NCBI GenBank assembly: GCA_021300195.1 | Contig: JAJTIE010000005.1 | Location: 124,001-188,000 of the forward strand | DNA: 64,000 nt | Origin: Bacteroidota bacterium | Lineage (GTDB): Bacteria; Bacteroidota; Bacteroidia; J057; JAJTIE01 | Reading direction: 5' to 3' | Part shown: one piece after another, positions 1-9,373 of the stretch | Layout: every line of letters begins with the position of its first letter | Position numbering within the stretch: the stretch's first letter is position 1 | Program-made: the position numbers and the translations under genes | Notes under the pieces: generated by a model | Seen by the model: the letters and a program-made list of their open reading frames with translations, nothing else | The model's database searches: none | What the model was told of the DNA's origin: nothing

Positions 1-615
1 GCTGCTCATCTGGCTGATGTGCGCCCCGAAAAAACGCTTGCGCAGGTCTCGCAATACGATGGTTATGGGGCCGTACTCGTGGGTGTCGCAGTACAGCGAG
101 CAGAGCAGTTGATCCGGCTCTCGGCTGTTGGCACCACTGCGTATGGGCCCTATGTCCAGCACCGTAGCCTGTATGTACTGGATCAGCTTCTTTTTTTGCT
201 GTGGACTGCGGCTGAATTGTAGGTCTTCAGCGTCGGAAAAAAGCACCGTCAGGTCGTCGGGTATGGCTACGGTGGAGAAAGCGTGTACTCCCTCGGCCAT
301 CACCTTCAGGCAGGTAAGGTACTCTTTGGGGCCTATTTCCACCTCCAGCTGGTGTACCACCCGGTTGGCAAAAATGCGAAATTCATGCAGCTCATCGGCC
401 AGGGTACCCGGTGGGTCGTAGCGGTTTTGTATGTACTGCATTCGCCCCTTCAGGTCCTGTATCATTTCTTTTTCGTCCTGGGTGAGCTGCTTGAAGAGGT
501 GCTCGAGCAGGGTGCGAAACTGTATGATCTTTTCACGATACCCCAGCTGCTGCCTGTGCGTGCTTAGCAGGCGATCATACAGGTATACAGCACTTTCCCG
601 ATCTATCGATTTCAT
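1..615 (-). CDS. Unknown protein, N-terminal 205 residues only
   Basis: This open frame begins with ATG at 615 and runs off the left edge without a stop, so only the N-terminus is visible. It starts MKSIDRESAVYLYDRLL and is rich in charged helical sequence. About residues 25-60 look coiled, followed by a helical stretch containing HEFRIFANRVVHQLE. No signal peptide or membrane segment is seen. I do not recognise the family. A helical N-terminal region like this could precede a superfamily 1 helicase, but that is a weak guess. A TAnnTTTG-type -7 element (646-653) lies about 30 bases upstream, so the gene probably has its own promoter. The opposite-strand frames here are shadows. Confidence 0.7.
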   Translation of the reverse strand, partial: MKSIDRESAVYLYDRLLSTHRQQLGYREKIIQFRTLLEHLFKQLTQDEKEMIQDLKGRMQYIQNRYDPPGTLADELHEFRIFANRVVHQLEVEIGPKEYLTCLKVMAEGVHAFSTVAIPDDLTVLFSDAEDLQFSRSPQQKKKLIQYIQATVLDIGPIRSGANSREPDQLLCSLYCDTHEYGPITIVLRDLRKRFFGAHISQMSS

Positions 616-645
616 TATTTGCTTATCGGAGGGGGATACAAGATT

Positions 646-653
646 CAAAAATA
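646..653 (-). promoter_or_regulatory. -7 promoter element of the partial gene
   Basis: Read leftward the sequence is TATTTTTG, a perfect match to the Bacteroidota -7 consensus TAnnTTTG. It lies about 30 bases before the ATG at 615. No TTG was found at the usual spacing upstream. Confidence 0.5.
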
Positions 654-724
654 ACATAGGGCTGCACACACAGCCATGCACAAGGCTGCTATATGGCCTA
701 TGCTCCCCACATTGGGATATTTTT

Positions 725-2074
725 CTAGCTGAATAGTTGTCGGAAAATCTCGTCCAGCCGCCGGGCCGTTTTTGTACGGGTACCCGGGGTAGCTAGCCGG
801 GCTGGGGCGGTATAGAAGTCCTCAAACCCCATCTTGGAGGCTTCGGCCAGGCGTTGCTCCAGGCGCGCGGCCACGCGCAGCTCTCCGGTCAGGCTGATCT
901 CGGCGGCAAAAACAGCCTGGGGTGGTAGCGGCGCATCGTACACCGAGGAGAGCAGCGCACAGAGTATGGCCAGGTCCAAGCCGGGGTCATCCAGGCGGAT
1001 GCCCCCGGCTATGTTTACAAACACATCTTTGGTGGCCATCTTCACCCGTCCTTTCTTCTCCAGCACGGCTATCAGCATGCCTAGGCGCTTCATGTCCAGG
1101 CCCACGGCATTTCGCTGTGGGCTGCCATAGGTGGCATCGGTTACCAGGGCCTGGCACTCTACCAGTAGGGGGCGCATGCCCTGTATGCTGGCTGCCACGG
1201 CTATGCCGGCCTCCGGGCTTCTGTGCTCGCCCAGCAGCAGCTTGCTGGGGTTGGGCTCGGCGTGCAGGCCATCGGCCTTCATCTCGTACAGGCCCAGCTC
1301 GGGGGTGGCGCCAAAGCGGTTTTTGGTGGCCCGCAGCACCCGGTACTGGTAGTGCCGCTCGCCCTCAAACTCCAGTACCACATCCACCATGTGCTCCAGC
1401 ACCTTGGGTCCGGCTATCATTCCGTCCTTGTTGATGTGCCCCACCAGGATGAGCGGTATGTGGTGCTCCTTGGCTATACGTAGCAGGCGTGCGGCACACT
1501 CGCGCACCTGGGCCACCGTGCCCGGCGCACTCTCCAGGGCATCGGTGTACAGGGTTTGTATAGAGTCGATAATCAGCAAGGCAGGCCGTAGCTGGTGTAC
1601 CTGGGGTATGAGAGCCTCCACCCGGGTTTCGGCTAGCAGATACAGCTGTTCATTCTGCCCTGGCAGGCGCTCGGCCCGCAGTTTTATCTGCTGGGCACTC
1701 TCTTCGCCGCTTATGTACAGTACGGGCTGCCCTAGCTGCAGGGCTATCTGTAGCAGTAGGGTGCTTTTGCCTATGCCGGGCTCGCCCCCCAGCAGCAGTA
1801 CACTGCCGGGCACCAGGCCGCCGCCCAGCACCCGGTTTAGCTCGGCATCCTGCAGGGCAGTGCGTGGGTAGTCTTGGGCGGCTACCTCCTGTAGGCGTAT
1901 GGGGCTGGCCTGTTCCGTGCCGGTCCAGCTTCGTGCTGCCGGTGTACGGGGGTCGCTGCTGATCTTGTGTTCTACAATTGTGTTCCAGGTGCCACAGCTG
2001 CTGCACTGGCCCTGCCACTTGGCGTAGTCCTGCCCGCATTCGCCGCACACATACACCGTTTTGGTTTTTGCCAT
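725..2074 (-). CDS. radA: DNA repair protein RadA
   Basis: RadA is a RecA-related ATPase that processes recombination intermediates and promotes branch migration. The 449 residues have the full family layout. A four-cysteine zinc finger (C10, C13, C24, C27) comes first, then a RecA-like core with Walker A GGEPGIGKST at 96-105, the RadA-specific KNRFG motif at 251-255, and a Lon-protease-like C-terminal domain from about 270. Length is normal for the family. The ATG at 2074 is preceded by TACCTTTG only five bases away, so the mRNA may be leaderless. nuoN ends 115 bases upstream on the same strand, but this promoter suggests separate transcription. Confidence 0.97.
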   Translation of the reverse strand: MAKTKTVYVCGECGQDYAKWQGQCSSCGTWNTIVEHKISSDPRTPAARSWTGTEQASPIRLQEVAAQDYPRTALQDAELNRVLGGGLVPGSVLLLGGEPGIGKSTLLLQIALQLGQPVLYISGEESAQQIKLRAERLPGQNEQLYLLAETRVEALIPQVHQLRPALLIIDSIQTLYTDALESAPGTVAQVRECAARLLRIAKEHHIPLILVGHINKDGMIAGPKVLEHMVDVVLEFEGERHYQYRVLRATKNRFGATPELGLYEMKADGLHAEPNPSKLLLGEHRSPEAGIAVAASIQGMRPLLVECQALVTDATYGSPQRNAVGLDMKRLGMLIAVLEKKGRVKMATKDVFVNIAGGIRLDDPGLDLAILCALLSSVYDAPLPPQAVFAAEISLTGELRVAARLEQRLAEASKMGFEDFYTAPARLATPGTRTKTARRLDEIFRQLFS

Positions 2075-2079
2075 AGCCG

Positions 2080-2087
2080 CAAAGGTA
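2080..2087 (-). promoter_or_regulatory. -7 promoter element of radA, leaderless position
   Basis: Read leftward this is TACCTTTG, a perfect TAnnTTTG element, followed by CGGCT and the radA ATG. The start of transcription would fall at or within a base or two of the start codon. Confidence 0.65.
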
Positions 2088-2188
2088 GGGTGGCCCGGCG
2101 GCTTGCGCTACCTTTTTCTCTGCCGGGGCTGCCAGGTGGGGTGGGGCAGGGTTCATCTGGGCTGCGGTGTGTAGCACCCTTCTTCCGG

Positions 2189-3667
2189 CTACCCGCCGAT
2201 GGGGGGCAGGTATACACCGAGCAGCAGGAGCGCCAGGCTGAGCAGGAGCAGGACAAAACCCAGCAGGGGTGCAGGTCTTTTGGCCAGGGGTTCGTCGTGC
2301 CCGTCTGCTGCTGCCGTTGTGGTGCTGGGGCGCAGCAGTACCCAGATCAGGGGCTTCAGGTAGTAAAACACGCCCAGCACGGTGCTGAGCACGGCAATGC
2401 CGAGCGTAAGGCCCACCCAGGCACTACCACCCTGCTGATACCAGCTCCACAGCGGGATGAAGACCCTGAGCTTGGCCATGAAGCCGGCCGTAGGGGGTAG
2501 CCCAGCCAGGGCGATGAGGGCTACTGCCAGGCCCAGTACAGCCACTGGCTGCTGCCGCGCCAGTCCGCCCCAGTGCGTATAGTGGGCCTGGCCGCTGTGC
2601 CGGGCCAGGGTATGGCCTGCCAGAAAAGCCAGGCCTGTCATCATCACATAGTAGCCCAGGTAGAGCAGCAGTGCGGCCTGTAGTGCCGGCAGCTGGGGCT
2701 GTAGGCTGGCAAATAGCAGCAGGCCCGCGTGGGCAATGCCGCTATAGGCCATTAGCCTGCGGAAGTGGGTCTGTGTAAAGGCGGCTATATTGCCCCCCAC
2801 CATGGCTATGGCACTCAGGGCCAGGAGCAGCTGTAGCCATACCCCCGCCGGGGGCAGGGCCTGCATCCACCGCAGGATGAGCCCAAAGGCGGCCACCTTG
2901 CTACCGGTAGCCAGCAGCGTGGCCGTGGCCCAGTTGCCCCCCTCGTAGGCATCGGGTGCCCAGAAGTGGAAGGGGAATAGGCTGGCCTTGAAGGCAAAGC
3001 CTGCAAACACGAACAGCAGGGCCAGTAGCAGCGGCACCGTATCCACATCCTGCAGCAGCACATCCAGCTCGCCCGGGGCCAGGCTGAGTGTACCCGTAAG
3101 GCCGTACAGCAGGCTGAAGCCAAACAGCATGATGCCACTGCTGAACGCCCCGTAGAGGAGATACTTAACCCCGGCCTCGCTGGCAGCGCGCTCGGTGCGG
3201 AAGTAGCTCACCAGCACATAGCTACACAGGCTGGCCAGCTCCATGCCAACGAACAGGCTAAGGACGTGCTGGCTGATGACCATGACCTGCAGCCCCAGCT
3301 GTAGGCACACCAGCAGGCTAAAGAAAGTAACCCGCTGGCGAATGCCACTTGGCCAGGCCATCTGCAGGGTCAGGAAGAGCGTGAGTAGCTGGCTGGCCGT
3401 GAGCACCAGGCGGAGGTACCACCCGGTGGCATCCTGCACCACCTGGCCCAGCAGGGCCGGGCGGGGCTGCGCCGGTGGACCCTGATACAGCAGCCAGCCC
3501 AGCAGGCCCAGCTGCGCCCCTATACACAGCCAGGCAGCCTGCCTGCGGCTGGCCCCCCGCACGTCTAGCAGGATAAGCACCACCAGCAGGCTGAGTAGAT
3601 AGACCTCGGGCAGGATAGCACCCAGGCCGTAGCGAATTTCGGCTAGCGCCGTGCCCGCATCTATCAT
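2189..3667 (-). CDS. nuoN: NADH-quinone oxidoreductase subunit N
   Basis: This is the antiporter-like membrane subunit NuoN of respiratory complex I, which takes part in proton pumping. The 492 residues are almost entirely hydrophobic helices, about fourteen by eye. They include the conserved lysine region around VKYLLYGAFSSG and FKASLFPFHFWAPDAYEG, typical of the proton-translocating Mrp-type fold. Its ATG overlaps the nuoM stop in an ATGA at 3664-3667, so the two are translationally coupled. It is the last gene of the lipoprotein-nuoL-nuoM-nuoN transcript. Confidence 0.96.
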   Translation of the reverse strand: MIDAGTALAEIRYGLGAILPEVYLLSLLVVLILLDVRGASRRQAAWLCIGAQLGLLGWLLYQGPPAQPRPALLGQVVQDATGWYLRLVLTASQLLTLFLTLQMAWPSGIRQRVTFFSLLVCLQLGLQVMVISQHVLSLFVGMELASLCSYVLVSYFRTERAASEAGVKYLLYGAFSSGIMLFGFSLLYGLTGTLSLAPGELDVLLQDVDTVPLLLALLFVFAGFAFKASLFPFHFWAPDAYEGGNWATATLLATGSKVAAFGLILRWMQALPPAGVWLQLLLALSAIAMVGGNIAAFTQTHFRRLMAYSGIAHAGLLLFASLQPQLPALQAALLLYLGYYVMMTGLAFLAGHTLARHSGQAHYTHWGGLARQQPVAVLGLAVALIALAGLPPTAGFMAKLRVFIPLWSWYQQGGSAWVGLTLGIAVLSTVLGVFYYLKPLIWVLLRPSTTTAAADGHDEPLAKRPAPLLGFVLLLLSLALLLLGVYLPPIGG

Positions 3668-5175
3668 AGCCCCAGGAGTTTAAGCGTGTGCTGCACGGGC
3701 TCTAGCAGGGGGCCTAGCAGCCAGCCCGGATACAGCCCGATTAGGACCGTGAAAAAGGCGGGGATGCCAAAGGAAATCCATTCGGCCCGGCCCAGGTCTG
3801 CCAGCACGCCATCGGCTACGGGGCTGCGTAGCGGCCCCATAAACAGCCGCTGGAAGGCCCACAGCAGGTAGCCTGCCCCTAGCAGTATGCCTGCAAAGGG
3901 CAAGAAGGCATACGCATAGCCCAGGGCAGGGGCGGTGGTCAGGGTGCCGGTTAGTACCAGCAGCTCGCTCACAAAGGCAGCCAGGCCCGGCAGGCCCAGG
4001 GCGGCAAATATGCCCAGGGCGGCAAAGAAGGTGAAGCGGGGCATGGCCCGCCACAGGCCCGACGCGGCATCCAGCTGCAGGGTGCCCAGGCGGCTATACA
4101 GCACCCCGGCACTGAGGAACAGCAGGGCGGAGATGACCCCGTGGGTGAAAAGCTGGAGCAACGCACCCAGCATGCCCACCTCGCTCAGGCTGGCAAGGCC
4201 CAGCAGCACAAAACCCATGTGCGAGACAGAGCTGTAGGCCACCAGCCGCTTGAAGTGCACCTGGCCTAGGGCCACCAGCCCGCCATACACGATGGTAACG
4301 CAGGCGATGAGCAGCAGCCAGGGCTGCTGGGCTACCACCACATCCGGAAAGATGGGCAGTACAAAGCGGAATAGCCCATAGCCCCCCACCTTCAGCAGGG
4401 TGCCGGCCAGGATGACAGAGATGGGCGTGCTGGCCTCTACGTGTGCATCGGGCAGCCAGGTGTGTACGGGCACCAGCGGCAGCTTGATGGCAAAGGCCAG
4501 AAACATGGCCCAGAAGCCCAGGGTGCGCAGGCTGGTGGCTGCAAAGGGGCTGCCTGGCAGCAGGGTGCCGGCCTGGCAGTAGGTGCTTAGGCTAAAGTCG
4601 TGCACGCCGGGCTCGGGCTGGTAGCTGAACACCAGCCCCACCAGTACCAGCAGCAGAAAAAGCGAGCCGACCAGGGTGTAGAGAAAAAACTTGATGGCTG
4701 CATACTCGCGCCGCTTGCCACCCCAGATGCCGATCAGGAAGAACATGGGTAGCAGCATCAGCTCGAAGAAGATGTAGAAGAGCACCAGGTCTTGCGCCAG
4801 AAAGCTGCCGATGAGGCTGGTGTTCAGCAGCTGCAGCAGGGCGTAGTACAGGCGGCTGCGGGCTACGTCTCGCGGCGTGGCCAGTACAGCCGTCAGCAGG
4901 ATCAGGGTGCTCAGCAGGCACAGCATCCAGGCTACCCCGTCCAGCTGCAGCTCGTAGTGTATGCGCAGCTCGGCCTCGCCCACCGGCAGGCGGATCCATA
5001 GCAGCTTTTCCCCCATCGTCAGGCTATTGCCGGCATACAGCCCGGCAATAAGCAGCAGCTGCAGGCCCAGGGTGGCTAGCACGGCCAGCCGCTGGCCGCG
5101 CACCCCCACCTGCCTAAGGGCCAGGGGCAATGCCAACACAACTGGCAGAAAGGTAAGGAGGCTAAGCAGGCCCAT
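3664..5175 (-). CDS. nuoM: NADH-quinone oxidoreductase subunit M
   Basis: NuoM is a proton-pumping membrane subunit of complex I. The 503-residue protein shows the hallmark FFELMLLPMFFLIGIWGG segment with the conserved glutamate of the fifth helix. It also has KLPLVPVHTWLPDAHVEA, the central lysine and broken-helix region shared with NuoL and NuoN. Length is normal. It starts 54 bases after nuoL ends and overlaps nuoN by four bases. A TATTTTCG sequence lies a little upstream of the ATG and may be a weak internal promoter. Confidence 0.97.
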   Translation of the reverse strand: MGLLSLLTFLPVVLALPLALRQVGVRGQRLAVLATLGLQLLLIAGLYAGNSLTMGEKLLWIRLPVGEAELRIHYELQLDGVAWMLCLLSTLILLTAVLATPRDVARSRLYYALLQLLNTSLIGSFLAQDLVLFYIFFELMLLPMFFLIGIWGGKRREYAAIKFFLYTLVGSLFLLLVLVGLVFSYQPEPGVHDFSLSTYCQAGTLLPGSPFAATSLRTLGFWAMFLAFAIKLPLVPVHTWLPDAHVEASTPISVILAGTLLKVGGYGLFRFVLPIFPDVVVAQQPWLLLIACVTIVYGGLVALGQVHFKRLVAYSSVSHMGFVLLGLASLSEVGMLGALLQLFTHGVISALLFLSAGVLYSRLGTLQLDAASGLWRAMPRFTFFAALGIFAALGLPGLAAFVSELLVLTGTLTTAPALGYAYAFLPFAGILLGAGYLLWAFQRLFMGPLRSPVADGVLADLGRAEWISFGIPAFFTVLIGLYPGWLLGPLLEPVQHTLKLLGL

Positions 5176-5229
5176 GGTAAGAGAGGCGAAAATACAAAAG
5201 CTTGGCGGGCTTGGTCGAAAAATATCGCA

Positions 5230-7158
5230 TTACGATTCCATTCCCACCCAGTTCACAATCCAAAAGAGCGCAAACAGCAGGGCAAGCAGCAGTAGGCTGA
5301 TGAGCAGGTAGCGCTGCGTACGCCCGGCCTGTAGCTGGCGCAGGGCGTTTCCCCCGTTCAGGAAGAGGGCTCCCAGGCCACGTACTGCCCCGTCTACCAG
5401 GTGGTATTCCAGCCGGGTGGCCAGGCCAGCCAGGCCGAGGGTACGGGTGTGCTGGCCTGGCCCGGGTGCACCGGCCACCAGCCGGGCACTACCCCTCACC
5501 AGGCCGTCTATCAGGCGGGTGTCCAGCCAGGCCAAGCCTCGGGCCAGCCGGATGGTGGCCGCGGCCAGGCTGATCCAGAGGGTATCGAGGTAGAAATGAT
5601 GAGCTAGCACCTGCTTGCCTGCCCGCAGCCCCCTGCTCCAGCCTGCCAGGGGTGCTTGTGGGCCAGGCCCCCACAGCCGGGTGCGGAATAGCAGACCGGC
5701 CAGCAGCACACCCAGCACCGTGCTAGCCAGTGCTGCCACCAGTATAAAGCCGGAATGGGGGGCTGAAAAGCCGATCCAGCCCGGCCACCAGCCCATTTCG
5801 GGCTGTAGCGGGTTCGGGCTATAGGGCAGCCAGAGCGATAGGGCAGCCAGGATGCCCAGTGGCAGGCGGGTTCGATAGTCGGGCTCGTGCAGGGCGGGCC
5901 CCTGCCCCCTGCGGTAGAAGGCCAGCCAGAGTAGCTTGCTCACATAGGCTGCGGTGCACAGGGCACTGAGCAGGAGCAGCCAGCCTGGCCCCGGGGCCGC
6001 CTGGAATACGACTGCCAGGATGGGCTCCTTGCTCAGCCCACCCGAGAAAAGGGGCAGGCCTGCCAGGGCCGCGCCACATAGGGTCATGCAGGTGGTAGTC
6101 CAGGGCAGGCGGCGGGCCAGCCCCCCCATGCGGTACAGGTTCTGCGGATCGGGGTAGTGCTGCGGGTGGTGGCCCAGCTCGTGGATTAGCACGCCGGCAC
6201 CCAAGAAGAGCCCCGCCTTGAAGCAGGCATGGGTAAGTAGATGGGCCACCCCCACCTGCCATTGGCCGGTGCCCATGGCGGCCACCATAAAGCCCAGCTG
6301 GCTGATGGTGCTATAGGCAAGCAGTTTTTTGATGTCCGACTGGGCCAGGGCCGATAGGGCGGCCATTAGCGCCGTGAGGCTACCCAGCAGGAGCAAGAAG
6401 TGCAGCGGCTCCGGGCCCAGCCAGGGCACGATGCGGGCCAGCAGGAACACCCCGGCTGCCACCATGGTAGCCGCGTGGATGAGCGCTGAGGCGGTGGTAG
6501 GGCCTGCCATGGCATCGGGCAGCCACACCTGTAGCGGAAACTGCGCGCTCTTGGCCATCACCCCCATACACAGGGCATAGGGCACCCAGGCCGGTGCCCC
6601 AGCCAGGGACGAAAAGGCATCTCCTGCCCCGCTGGCCACCAGGCCCAGGATGCCTGCCAGTAGGCCTGCGTCCCCTATGCGGTTTAGCCAGAATGCCTTT
6701 GTGGCGGCCTGGCTGGCACGCGGGCTTTGGTAGAAGGAGATGAGCAAGAAGCTGCACAGCCCCATCAGCTCCCAGAAGATAAAAAGCTGGAACAGGCCAG
6801 GCGAGAGCAGCAGCCCGTGCATGGCAGTGGTAAAGGCGCCCAGATAGACCCAATAACGAGCCTGCCAAGGGTGGCCATGCAGGTAGTAGCGCGAAAAAAG
6901 CGCGACCAGGCAGGCAATGAGGCCAACCATTACGTGCAGCACTGCGTTCAGCGGGTCCAGCACCAGGCCCAGCTGCAGGGCCGGAAAGGTAGCTGTCCAG
7001 CTGTAGAGTAGGGTGCCTGGCGCGGCAGCCAGGCTGAGGCCAAAGGCAAGGAGCGAGAGTAGATAGGCCGCCAGCGCCAGTCGGCCCGATCGGCCCCACA
7101 GGGCACAAAGGCCCCCTAGCAGGGGCAGAAGGCTGGCAAACAGACGGACGAACTCCAT
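5230..7158 (-). CDS. nuoL: NADH-quinone oxidoreductase subunit L
   Basis: NuoL is the distal proton-pumping subunit of complex I, with a long lateral helix. The 642 residues contain FWELMGLCSFLLISF with the conserved glutamate, LNRIGDAGLLAGI, and QVWLPDAMAGPTTASALIHA, all diagnostic of NuoL. The C-terminal part (about 480-642) fits the lateral helix and final anchor. The ATG at 7158 is 21 bases after the stop of the upstream lipoprotein gene, so both probably share the promoter at 7770-7799. In many bacteria nuoK would come directly before nuoL. Here nuoK lies about 17 kb away. Confidence 0.97.
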   Translation of the reverse strand: MEFVRLFASLLPLLGGLCALWGRSGRLALAAYLLSLLAFGLSLAAAPGTLLYSWTATFPALQLGLVLDPLNAVLHVMVGLIACLVALFSRYYLHGHPWQARYWVYLGAFTTAMHGLLLSPGLFQLFIFWELMGLCSFLLISFYQSPRASQAATKAFWLNRIGDAGLLAGILGLVASGAGDAFSSLAGAPAWVPYALCMGVMAKSAQFPLQVWLPDAMAGPTTASALIHAATMVAAGVFLLARIVPWLGPEPLHFLLLLGSLTALMAALSALAQSDIKKLLAYSTISQLGFMVAAMGTGQWQVGVAHLLTHACFKAGLFLGAGVLIHELGHHPQHYPDPQNLYRMGGLARRLPWTTTCMTLCGAALAGLPLFSGGLSKEPILAVVFQAAPGPGWLLLLSALCTAAYVSKLLWLAFYRRGQGPALHEPDYRTRLPLGILAALSLWLPYSPNPLQPEMGWWPGWIGFSAPHSGFILVAALASTVLGVLLAGLLFRTRLWGPGPQAPLAGWSRGLRAGKQVLAHHFYLDTLWISLAAATIRLARGLAWLDTRLIDGLVRGSARLVAGAPGPGQHTRTLGLAGLATRLEYHLVDGAVRGLGALFLNGGNALRQLQAGRTQRYLLISLLLLALLFALFWIVNWVGMES

Positions 7159-7179
7159 ACGCCCGGCAAGTTATACAAA

Positions 7180-7713
7180 CTACCGGATGGATAAGTCGGC
7201 CCGGCCCAGCTCTACCGACAGGCTGTCTATTCGGTCGCACTCGGCATGCTCCAGGGCAGCGGGCTTTACGGGAAAGCCCAGGCTGCGGGCATAGGTCAGG
7301 TCGCTACAGGCACCCACCTTATCCATCAGGATGCTGCGGGCCACCCCCCGGTAGTAGTAGGCCTTGGGGGTGTGCATATCGTGGCCCTCGGTCTGGCTCA
7401 GGTCTTCCACTCCTTTTTGCAGCCAGTACATGGCATCGGTGTGGTAGCTGTTCTTTTCCAGTACTATGCCTGCCTCTATGCTGTACATGCCCCGCTTGTA
7501 CACGTTATAGGCGGTGCTATCCAGCTTCACAGCCTCGTCTGCCAGGCGGGCAGCACTTACCAGGCTGTCGCGGTCGCGCTTCTGCTCAGCCATCGCCAGC
7601 TTCCCGCGGGCCTGCTCGGTGGTGTCTTGGCAGGCCATCAGGCCGCACACACCCAGCACGCATCCGGCTATCCATCCCCAGCTGCGTTTTTTCGTTATTC
7701 TTACCTGGTTCAT
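7180..7713 (-). CDS. TPR-like lipoprotein upstream of nuoL
   Basis: This 177-residue protein has a basic N-terminus, a hydrophobic stretch (13-28) and a lipobox ending in LMAC, so it should be a lipid-anchored envelope protein. The rest is helical. Segments such as AARLADEAVKLDSTAYNVYKRG and AYYYRGVARSILMDKVGACSDL resemble tetratricopeptide-type helix pairs. The product is unknown. Its position 21 bases before nuoL and its own well-formed promoter suggest it heads the nuoLMN transcript. Whether it has any role in complex I assembly is unproven and could be incidental. Confidence 0.8.
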   Translation of the reverse strand: MNQVRITKKRSWGWIAGCVLGVCGLMACQDTTEQARGKLAMAEQKRDRDSLVSAARLADEAVKLDSTAYNVYKRGMYSIEAGIVLEKNSYHTDAMYWLQKGVEDLSQTEGHDMHTPKAYYYRGVARSILMDKVGACSDLTYARSLGFPVKPAALEHAECDRIDSLSVELGRADLSIR

Positions 7714-7769
7714 ATACCGTTTCCTAATAAAACCGACTGGCCTCTGCCCGAGGCGAAAAAGACCGAGTG

Positions 7770-7799
7770 CAAAAATACACCGATCTGGCCTGTGGTCAA
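7770..7799 (-). promoter_or_regulatory. Promoter for the lipoprotein-nuoLMN operon
   Basis: Read leftward the site is TTG, then exactly 19 bases, then TATTTTTG. This is a full match to the Bacteroidota -33/-7 promoter. It sits in the gap between the peroxiredoxin-like gene and the lipoprotein gene, giving a leader of roughly 50 bases. Confidence 0.7.
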
Positions 7800-7804
7800 T
7801 CGGT

Positions 7805-8566
7805 TTATTCGTCCAGTTTCTTCAGCGCAGCTACAATATCCTGGGGCTCAGCTCGCTTTCGGTAATCCGCATCGACAAATGCCCAGCTCACGCGCCCATA
7901 CCGGTCAAGCACGTAGGTGGCCGCCAGGGGCAGCTCCTGGTGTTTGTTTCCATTGTAGGCTGCCAGGTCGCAGTGCTTGCGGTAGGCAGCCGCCACGGTG
8001 GGGGTTAGCCGGTACACCAGGCCGTAGGCCTTGGCTACCTGGTTGTCGGGGTCGCTCAGTACCTCGAACTGTAGGCCATTCCTTTCTTTGGTAGACAGGG
8101 TGCTGTCGGGCACTTCGGGGCTAAGGGCTATCAGGGTGGCCCCCTCGGCCCGGAACGCAGGGAGGTGCCGCTGCAGGTACTGTAGGTTGATGTTGCAGTA
8201 TGGGCACCAGCCGCCCCGGTACCAGGTAAGCACCACGGGCCCCTTCCGGGTCAGCTCGGATAGGCGTACCGACATGCCTGTGGCATTCGGGAGCGTGAAA
8301 TCCGGTGCCAGATCTCCCAGCTGAATAGCCCCCTCCAGTATGCCGCTCTTGCTCAAATGGGCTATGCTCCTTTCATACAGCTCTACTTCTCTGCGCGGTG
8401 TATGTGCCCTAAAGCGTTCCCGCTCGGCCTCCAGTGCCCGGGCTAGTGTGATTTCCTCGGTGCTGCCTACCCCAATTCGTATATCTGGTTGGCCGGGTTT
8501 GTCTTTTTGACAAGCCGATAGGCTTGCCCCGATAAGCAAAAGCATTAGCCAAGGGTACACACGCAT
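7805..8566 (-). CDS. Peroxiredoxin-like lipoprotein (AhpC/TSA fold)
   Basis: This is a thioredoxin-fold protein of the peroxiredoxin-like AhpC/TSA group. I chose the ATG at 8566 because it gives a clean lipoprotein signal (MRVYPWLMLLLIGASLSAC). The upstream TTG at 8599 would add eleven residues ahead of it. The mature part contains LGDLAPDFTLPNATG and the redox motif WYRGGWCPYCN, so it probably reduces peroxides or acts as a thiol oxidoreductase in the periplasm. It begins 42 bases after the lycopene cyclase gene and may be the last gene of the carotenoid operon, a sensible pairing for oxidative stress. Substrate is not predictable. Confidence 0.85.
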   Translation of the reverse strand: MRVYPWLMLLLIGASLSACQKDKPGQPDIRIGVGSTEEITLARALEAERERFRAHTPRREVELYERSIAHLSKSGILEGAIQLGDLAPDFTLPNATGMSVRLSELTRKGPVVLTWYRGGWCPYCNINLQYLQRHLPAFRAEGATLIALSPEVPDSTLSTKERNGLQFEVLSDPDNQVAKAYGLVYRLTPTVAAAYRKHCDLAAYNGNKHQELPLAATYVLDRYGRVSWAFVDADYRKRAEPQDIVAALKKLDE

Positions 8567-8608
8567 GCCTGAATATAAAAAATAGTATGCATGTGCCAAG
8601 CTGCTTAG

Positions 8609-9373
8609 CTAAGCAGCGGGCCGCGAAACCGTGGCTCTGCCCGAGTATCTTCTTAGCAGGACCTTGTAGAGGGTAAAGGTCATGAGGAAGAGCAGGAATC
8701 CGTACAGGGTGTCTTCGGCGGGGATGGTGATGAGCCGGATGCCCAGGTTTTCGGCATCGTTGTATACCACTACGGGCAGGGCTGTAAGCACCCCATTGAC
8801 CAGGAAAAAGGGTATCAGGCAGACGAGCCAGGTGCGCAGGATGTGCGGCCACCAGCCTAGGCCTATCCACCAGGCCGATAGCGGCATCCACACCAGGAGG
8901 CCTAGCAGGGTATAGCGGGTATACAGCAGCCCCCAGCTAAGGGGGAGCAGCAGGAGCAGAAAACCGTAGAGCAGCAGGAAGAGTACACGCCCAAGCCGGG
9001 GCCGGGGCCGGATGGGAAACCATACCTCGAAGGTGTCGGCCAGGAAGATGCAGGCATAGGGGACACTGAAAAAAAACAACCACTCCTCCCAGGGTAGGCC
9101 CCACAGGCTGGGGCCGGTAACATAGCGATAGTTGAAGTGCCACACCCCCCAGGTGGTGAAGGTGGCATCCCACAGGATAAAGTAGGCTGCGGGAAAAATA
9201 AGCGCCAGCATAAACCACCCCAGCCGCCGGTAAAAGCGCACCCATGGGTCGAAGGTGAGTAGCAGGGGGGCAGCCAGGCAGACCAAGTGCAGGCAGGCAT
9301 AGGTATAGGGCCCCACGTCCAGCGCGCGAAACAGGGCCAGTGCCCAGCCAGTGGCACTATCGGCTACGTGCAT
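8609..9373 (-). CDS. Lycopene cyclase, CrtYcd (fused heterodimeric) type
   Basis: This 254-residue membrane protein fits the lycopene cyclase domain family related to actinobacterial CrtYc/CrtYd and archaeal or fungal cyclases. It is not the flavoprotein CrtY or CrtL type. The first half carries WDATFTTWGVWHFN and PWEEWLFFFSVPYACIF. The second half carries NDAENLGIRLITIPAEDTLYG, so both half-domains are fused in one chain, with about seven helices. It should cyclise the ends of lycopene to beta-carotene or gamma-carotene. Its ATG lies inside the last 17 bases of crtB, showing tight coupling. Confidence 0.88.
   Translation of the reverse strand: MHVADSATGWALALFRALDVGPYTYACLHLVCLAAPLLLTFDPWVRFYRRLGWFMLALIFPAAYFILWDATFTTWGVWHFNYRYVTGPSLWGLPWEEWLFFFSVPYACIFLADTFEVWFPIRPRPRLGRVLFLLLYGFLLLLLPLSWGLLYTRYTLLGLLVWMPLSAWWIGLGWWPHILRTWLVCLIPFFLVNGVLTALPVVVYNDAENLGIRLITIPAEDTLYGFLLFLMTFTLYKVLLRRYSGRATVSRPAA

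Noticed and set aside
662-690. Hairpin after radA as a terminator
   Set aside because: The stem is short (CAGCC with GGCTG) and the nearest T run is inside the promoter of the next gene, so the evidence is too weak.
6121-6127. Runs of seven G or C (for example in nuoL, thiD, lpxH and the prenyltransferase gene) as phase-variation sites
   Set aside because: They are many, match normal glycine or proline codons in GC-rich DNA and occur in housekeeping genes.
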